Below are positions 61,468 to 64,000 of a stretch of DNA of 64,000 bases, one piece after another. Position 1 is the stretch's first letter, and each line of letters opens with the position of its first letter. The stretch is taken from the NCBI RefSeq assembly GCF_001422365.1, contig NZ_LMMT01000023.1, forward strand, positions 124,001-188,000, in the 5' to 3' direction. Under the pieces are notes generated by a model. It was given only the letters and a program-made list of their open reading frames with translations. It made no database searches and had not been told where the DNA came from. Origin of the DNA: Pseudorhodoferax sp. Leaf265 (GTDB lineage: Bacteria; Pseudomonadota; Gammaproteobacteria; Burkholderiales; Burkholderiaceae_C). A program made the position numbers and the translations under genes.

Positions 61468-62801
61468 AGCTGTGGCCGCGCAGCATGGCGGGCCAGCTCG
61501 CCGCCCTGCTGCTGCTGGGCCTCTTGGCCACCCATGTGCTGGCCATCGTGGCGCTGCAGTACAACGCCCAGGTGCTCAACCCGGTGGCGCGCGACCGCGT
61601 GCTCGAGCGCCTGGCCATCACCTGGCGCGTGCTGCAGCTCACCGATGCCGAGGATGTCCAGGAGGTGCTGGACACGCTCAGCACCGCGAGCGGGCGTTTC
61701 TGGCTCGACGCGCAACCGCCGGTGGCGCACGACCACCCGCCCTCGGCCGAGGAGGAGCGCATGCTGCAGGCGCTGGCCGCCAAGCTGCCCCAGGTGCCGG
61801 CGGATGCCATCCGCGTGGTGCTGGACGTGCCGCCCGGCGGCGCCTTCGCGGCCTTCGAGGTCGAGCTGGGCTGGTCCATCCTGACGCTGGAATCGGCCGT
61901 GCGCCTGCCCGACGGGCGCTGGCTGCATGCGCGCCAGCTGCCGCTGGCCGGCTACCAGTGGTGGCGGCTGCTGCGCTTCTCGCTGCCCACGAGCACCCTG
62001 CCGGTGCTGGCCATCGTGCTGTTCTTCGTCTGGCGCATGCTGCGGCCGATCAAGGCGCTGGCCGATGCTGCCGAGCGCGTGAGCCGCGGCGAGCGCATCG
62101 CGCCGCTGCCGCTGGTCGGCCCGCGCGAGGCACGCGAGGTCTCGGCCGCGTTCAACCTCATGCAGGACAAGCTCACGCGCTTCATCGACCACCGCACGCA
62201 GCTGCTGGCCGCCGTGAGCCACGACTTCCGCACGCCCATCACGGCGCTGCGGCTGCGCGCCGAACTCGTGGACGACGCCGAACAGCGCGCGGCCATGGTG
62301 CGCACGCTCGACGAGATGCGCGTGATGGTGGAGCAGACGCTGGACTTCGCGCGGGACGACGCGGCCAGCGAGCCCACGCGCGCGGTCGACCTGCGCGAAC
62401 TGCTGCAGCAGGTGGTGCAGGAGCAGCGCGCGCTGGGCCACGACGTGGCGTTGGAAGACGGGCCGGCCCTGCCCTACCGCGCCCGGCCCGTGAGCCTCAA
62501 GCGCGCCGTGGCCAACCTCGTGGACAACGCGGTGCGCCACGGCCGGCAGGCGCGCCTGGGCCTGGCGGCCGCGGGTGGCGTGCGCATCACGGTGGACGAC
62601 GCGGGGCCGGGCCTGGACCCTGGACTGCTGGAACAGGTGTTCGAGCCCTTCTTCCAGCTGGACCCGGCCCGCAACCACCAGGGCGGCGGTGTGGGCCTGG
62701 GCCTGTCGATCGCGCGCTCCTGCGTGCGCGCCCACGGCGGCGAGGTGGCGCTGGCCAACCGGCCCGAGGGCGGGTTGCGCGCCACGGTCAGCTTGCCCTG
62801 A
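61464..62801 (+). CDS. Sensor histidine kinase
   Basis: A 445-residue inner membrane kinase. Membrane segments at about 11-31 and 172-192 flank a periplasmic sensor region; a HAMP domain follows (about 192-245). The phospho-acceptor is His253 in AVSHDFRTP, and HATPase motifs are NLVDNAVRHG and GVGLGLSIA. Coupled to the response regulator by a 4-base overlap, so they form a two-component pair; the signal is unknown. Confidence 0.95.
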   Translation: MKLWPRSMAGQLAALLLLGLLATHVLAIVALQYNAQVLNPVARDRVLERLAITWRVLQLTDAEDVQEVLDTLSTASGRFWLDAQPPVAHDHPPSAEEERMLQALAAKLPQVPADAIRVVLDVPPGGAFAAFEVELGWSILTLESAVRLPDGRWLHARQLPLAGYQWWRLLRFSLPTSTLPVLAIVLFFVWRMLRPIKALADAAERVSRGERIAPLPLVGPREAREVSAAFNLMQDKLTRFIDHRTQLLAAVSHDFRTPITALRLRAELVDDAEQRAAMVRTLDEMRVMVEQTLDFARDDAASEPTRAVDLRELLQQVVQEQRALGHDVALEDGPALPYRARPVSLKRAVANLVDNAVRHGRQARLGLAAAGGVRITVDDAGPGLDPGLLEQVFEPFFQLDPARNHQGGGVGLGLSIARSCVRAHGGEVALANRPEGGLRATVSLP

Positions 62802-62812
62802 TGTGAAGAGAA

Positions 62813-62834
62813 GCCGTCAGGCGATCCTGACGGC
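62813..62834. terminator. Bidirectional hairpin between convergent genes
   Basis: GCCGTCAGG and CCTGACGGC form a 9-bp stem with a CGAT loop, 11 bases after the kinase stop and overlapping the last codons of the convergent methyltransferase. On the minus strand TTCTCTT follows. A probable shared terminator. Confidence 0.6.
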
Positions 62835-64000
62835 CGTCCCCGCCTTTTCCAGAACGCGCAGGGCGACGCCCTTGTGCGCAAACCATTGCGTCAGCGCTTG
62901 CGCCCGGCCGGGGTCCGGTGCCGCCTGGGCCGGATGCACCAGCTCCTGCATCAGCAGGAGCTGCAGGATCTGCAGCAGCGCCCCGGGCTGGCCCGCAAAG
63001 GCCGGCAGCTGCACCAATTCGGCGAATGAGGCAGGACCGGCCGCCAACCGCTGCAGCAGCGCGCTGACGAGCGCCTGCGGCACCTCGACCGGGCCGATGG
63101 GCGTGGTGAACGCCACCGGCCCGCTGGCCGGGGCACCGGGCATGGCCTGGAACACCGTGGCACCCAGCTGCGCGGTGTGCGCCTCCTGCCCCAGCGGCCG
63201 GGCGCCGCGCTGGAACAGGTCCATGCGCTGGTGGCTGTTGCGCGCCATGTCCTTGAGCGTTTCGGCCAGGGCCGGGATCTGCGTCTGCCGCACCACGGCC
63301 TGCAGTTGCCCGGGGATGGACAGCGCCACGTCCAGGTTGTTGAACACGTCCGCGTTGCCCAGGTAGTCCAGGCCCAGCGCGCCGACCTGCCGGTGCACGT
63401 CGACGCCATGCTGGGGCTGCCAGTGGTCGGTCAGGAACTCGTGGGCCAGGTGGTGCGGGTCCTTGTTTTGGAGCACCTGGAGGTGCCGCAGCACGCCGGG
63501 CCGGTCCGCGAACATGCCGCGCTCGGCCAGCTGGCGCAGCAGCTTCAGGCCCATCTGCAGCTGCCGGGCCGAGTCGCCCGGCACATGCGGCGCAAACAGG
63601 TTCAGCACATGCTGCAGCGCCTGCAAGTCGGTGGAGCCCGGGTGGCACATGTAGTGCAGGTAGAACAGGCCGCCAGGCGCCAGCTGCGCCTGCACGCAGG
63701 CCAGCAGGCCGGCGCGGTGCTGCGGCGCGATCCAGGACCACACGCCGTGCGTGGCCAGGAAGTCGAAGGGCGCGGGCCGGCTGGCGGCGAATTCGGTGAA
63801 GCCGGCGTGGACGAACGTGATGTTCGTGAGGCCCGCCGCCTGCGCTGCCTCGCGCGCGGTGCGCAGGTGCCGTTCGTTGGCATCCACGCCGACGAACGCG
63901 GCCTGCGGATGGCAGGCCGCCGCCACCAGCAGGTTGATGCCCACGCCGCAGCCCAGCTCGCCGTAGCGGAAGGGCCGCGCCACATCGGGCGCGCCGAACC
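62817..64000 (-). CDS. Methyltransferase with regulatory domain, N-terminus cut by window edge
   Basis: At least 393 residues; the frame stays open to the right edge. The visible N-terminal part has SAM motif I in YGELGCGVGINLLVAAA and the acidic residue in FVGVDANERHL. After the Rossmann fold (about 1-140 of the visible part) a helical region follows that fits the methyltransferase regulatory domain type (PF10119-like). A GTG at 63983 is in frame but lies too close to motif I to be the true start. The substrate is unknown. Confidence 0.88.
   Translation of the reverse strand, partial: FGAPDVARPFRYGELGCGVGINLLVAAACHPQAAFVGVDANERHLRTAREAAQAAGLTNITFVHAGFTEFAASRPAPFDFLATHGVWSWIAPQHRAGLLACVQAQLAPGGLFYLHYMCHPGSTDLQALQHVLNLFAPHVPGDSARQLQMGLKLLRQLAERGMFADRPGVLRHLQVLQNKDPHHLAHEFLTDHWQPQHGVDVHRQVGALGLDYLGNADVFNNLDVALSIPGQLQAVVRQTQIPALAETLKDMARNSHQRMDLFQRGARPLGQEAHTAQLGATVFQAMPGAPASGPVAFTTPIGPVEVPQALVSALLQRLAAGPASFAELVQLPAFAGQPGALLQILQLLLMQELVHPAQAAPDPGRAQALTQWFAHKGVALRVLEKAGTAVRIA

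Overview
The window is high-GC (roughly 70%) DNA with dense, same-strand operons, many 4-bp start/stop overlaps and strong GC bias at third codon positions. Gene content (aryl polyene cluster, MipA/OmpV porin-like protein, an extended IF-1, PobA with an IclR regulator, LysR-M20 pairs) suggests a betaproteobacterium of the order Burkholderiales, most likely Comamonadaceae-like. This is inferred from gene content only. No rRNA, IS element, prophage, plasmid or CRISPR signature was seen.

Layout. (1) 1-8.1 kb is regulatory/accessory: small hypothetical genes, three perfect 25-bp tandem repeats in front of a small gene, a 1,487-residue CheB-CheR-PAS hybrid histidine kinase, a broken Crp/Fnr remnant facing an intact Crp/Fnr gene, and a stand-alone receiver protein. 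(2) 8.2-15.2 kb is a sulfur locus on the minus strand. A rhodanese, serine O-acetyltransferase, small XRE regulator, Family 2A (SrpI-like) encapsulin shell and a cysteine desulfurase with a 255-residue disordered cargo extension form one gene string. Behind a terminator upstream lie metY, a VOC protein and a 75-residue protein. The logic is: make O-acetylserine/cysteine, strip sulfur from cysteine inside the protein shell, and handle persulfide with rhodanese. (3) 15.5-18.9 kb holds an RRM protein, IF-1 (coupled to an upstream small gene), a transglutaminase-like protein, a winged-helix protein and a lipoprotein.

(4) 19-38.3 kb is an aryl polyene (APE)-type type II polyketide cluster. It has two ACPs, an aryl-CoA/ACP ligase-like protein, two ketosynthases plus a chain-length-factor-like protein, a ketoreductase, two hotdog dehydratases, acyltransferases, a LolA-like carrier, an MMPL exporter, a glycosyltransferase, a PAP2 phosphatase and a methyltransferase. 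Unusual passengers are a Kef-type antiporter, a NodB-type deacetylase and two flavin enzymes that both carry the two signature motifs of flavin-dependent halogenases. (5) 38.3-49.8 kb is mixed housekeeping: MipA-like porin, UbiE-like methyltransferase, tRNA-Pro(TGG), DUF488, HPP-CBS protein, flavodoxin, LysE exporter, DinG-type helicase, diguanylate cyclase, and a LysR/M20 amidohydrolase pair.

(6) 49.8-57 kb holds a phospholipase D lipoprotein and a LacI-controlled ABC importer ending in a GpdQ-like phosphodiesterase, with a perfect LacI/GalR operator ahead of the regulator. (7) 57-64 kb holds an IclR regulator divergent from pobA with paired operator-like palindromes, a decayed tannase/feruloyl esterase fragment, a LivK-type binding protein, a two-component system behind a Fur-box-like site, and a methyltransferase cut by the right edge.

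The two most interesting systems are the encapsulin sulfur operon with its embedded regulator and the APE-type cluster with two halogenase-like flavoproteins. All functional calls rest on reading motifs in the sequence; no database search was run.
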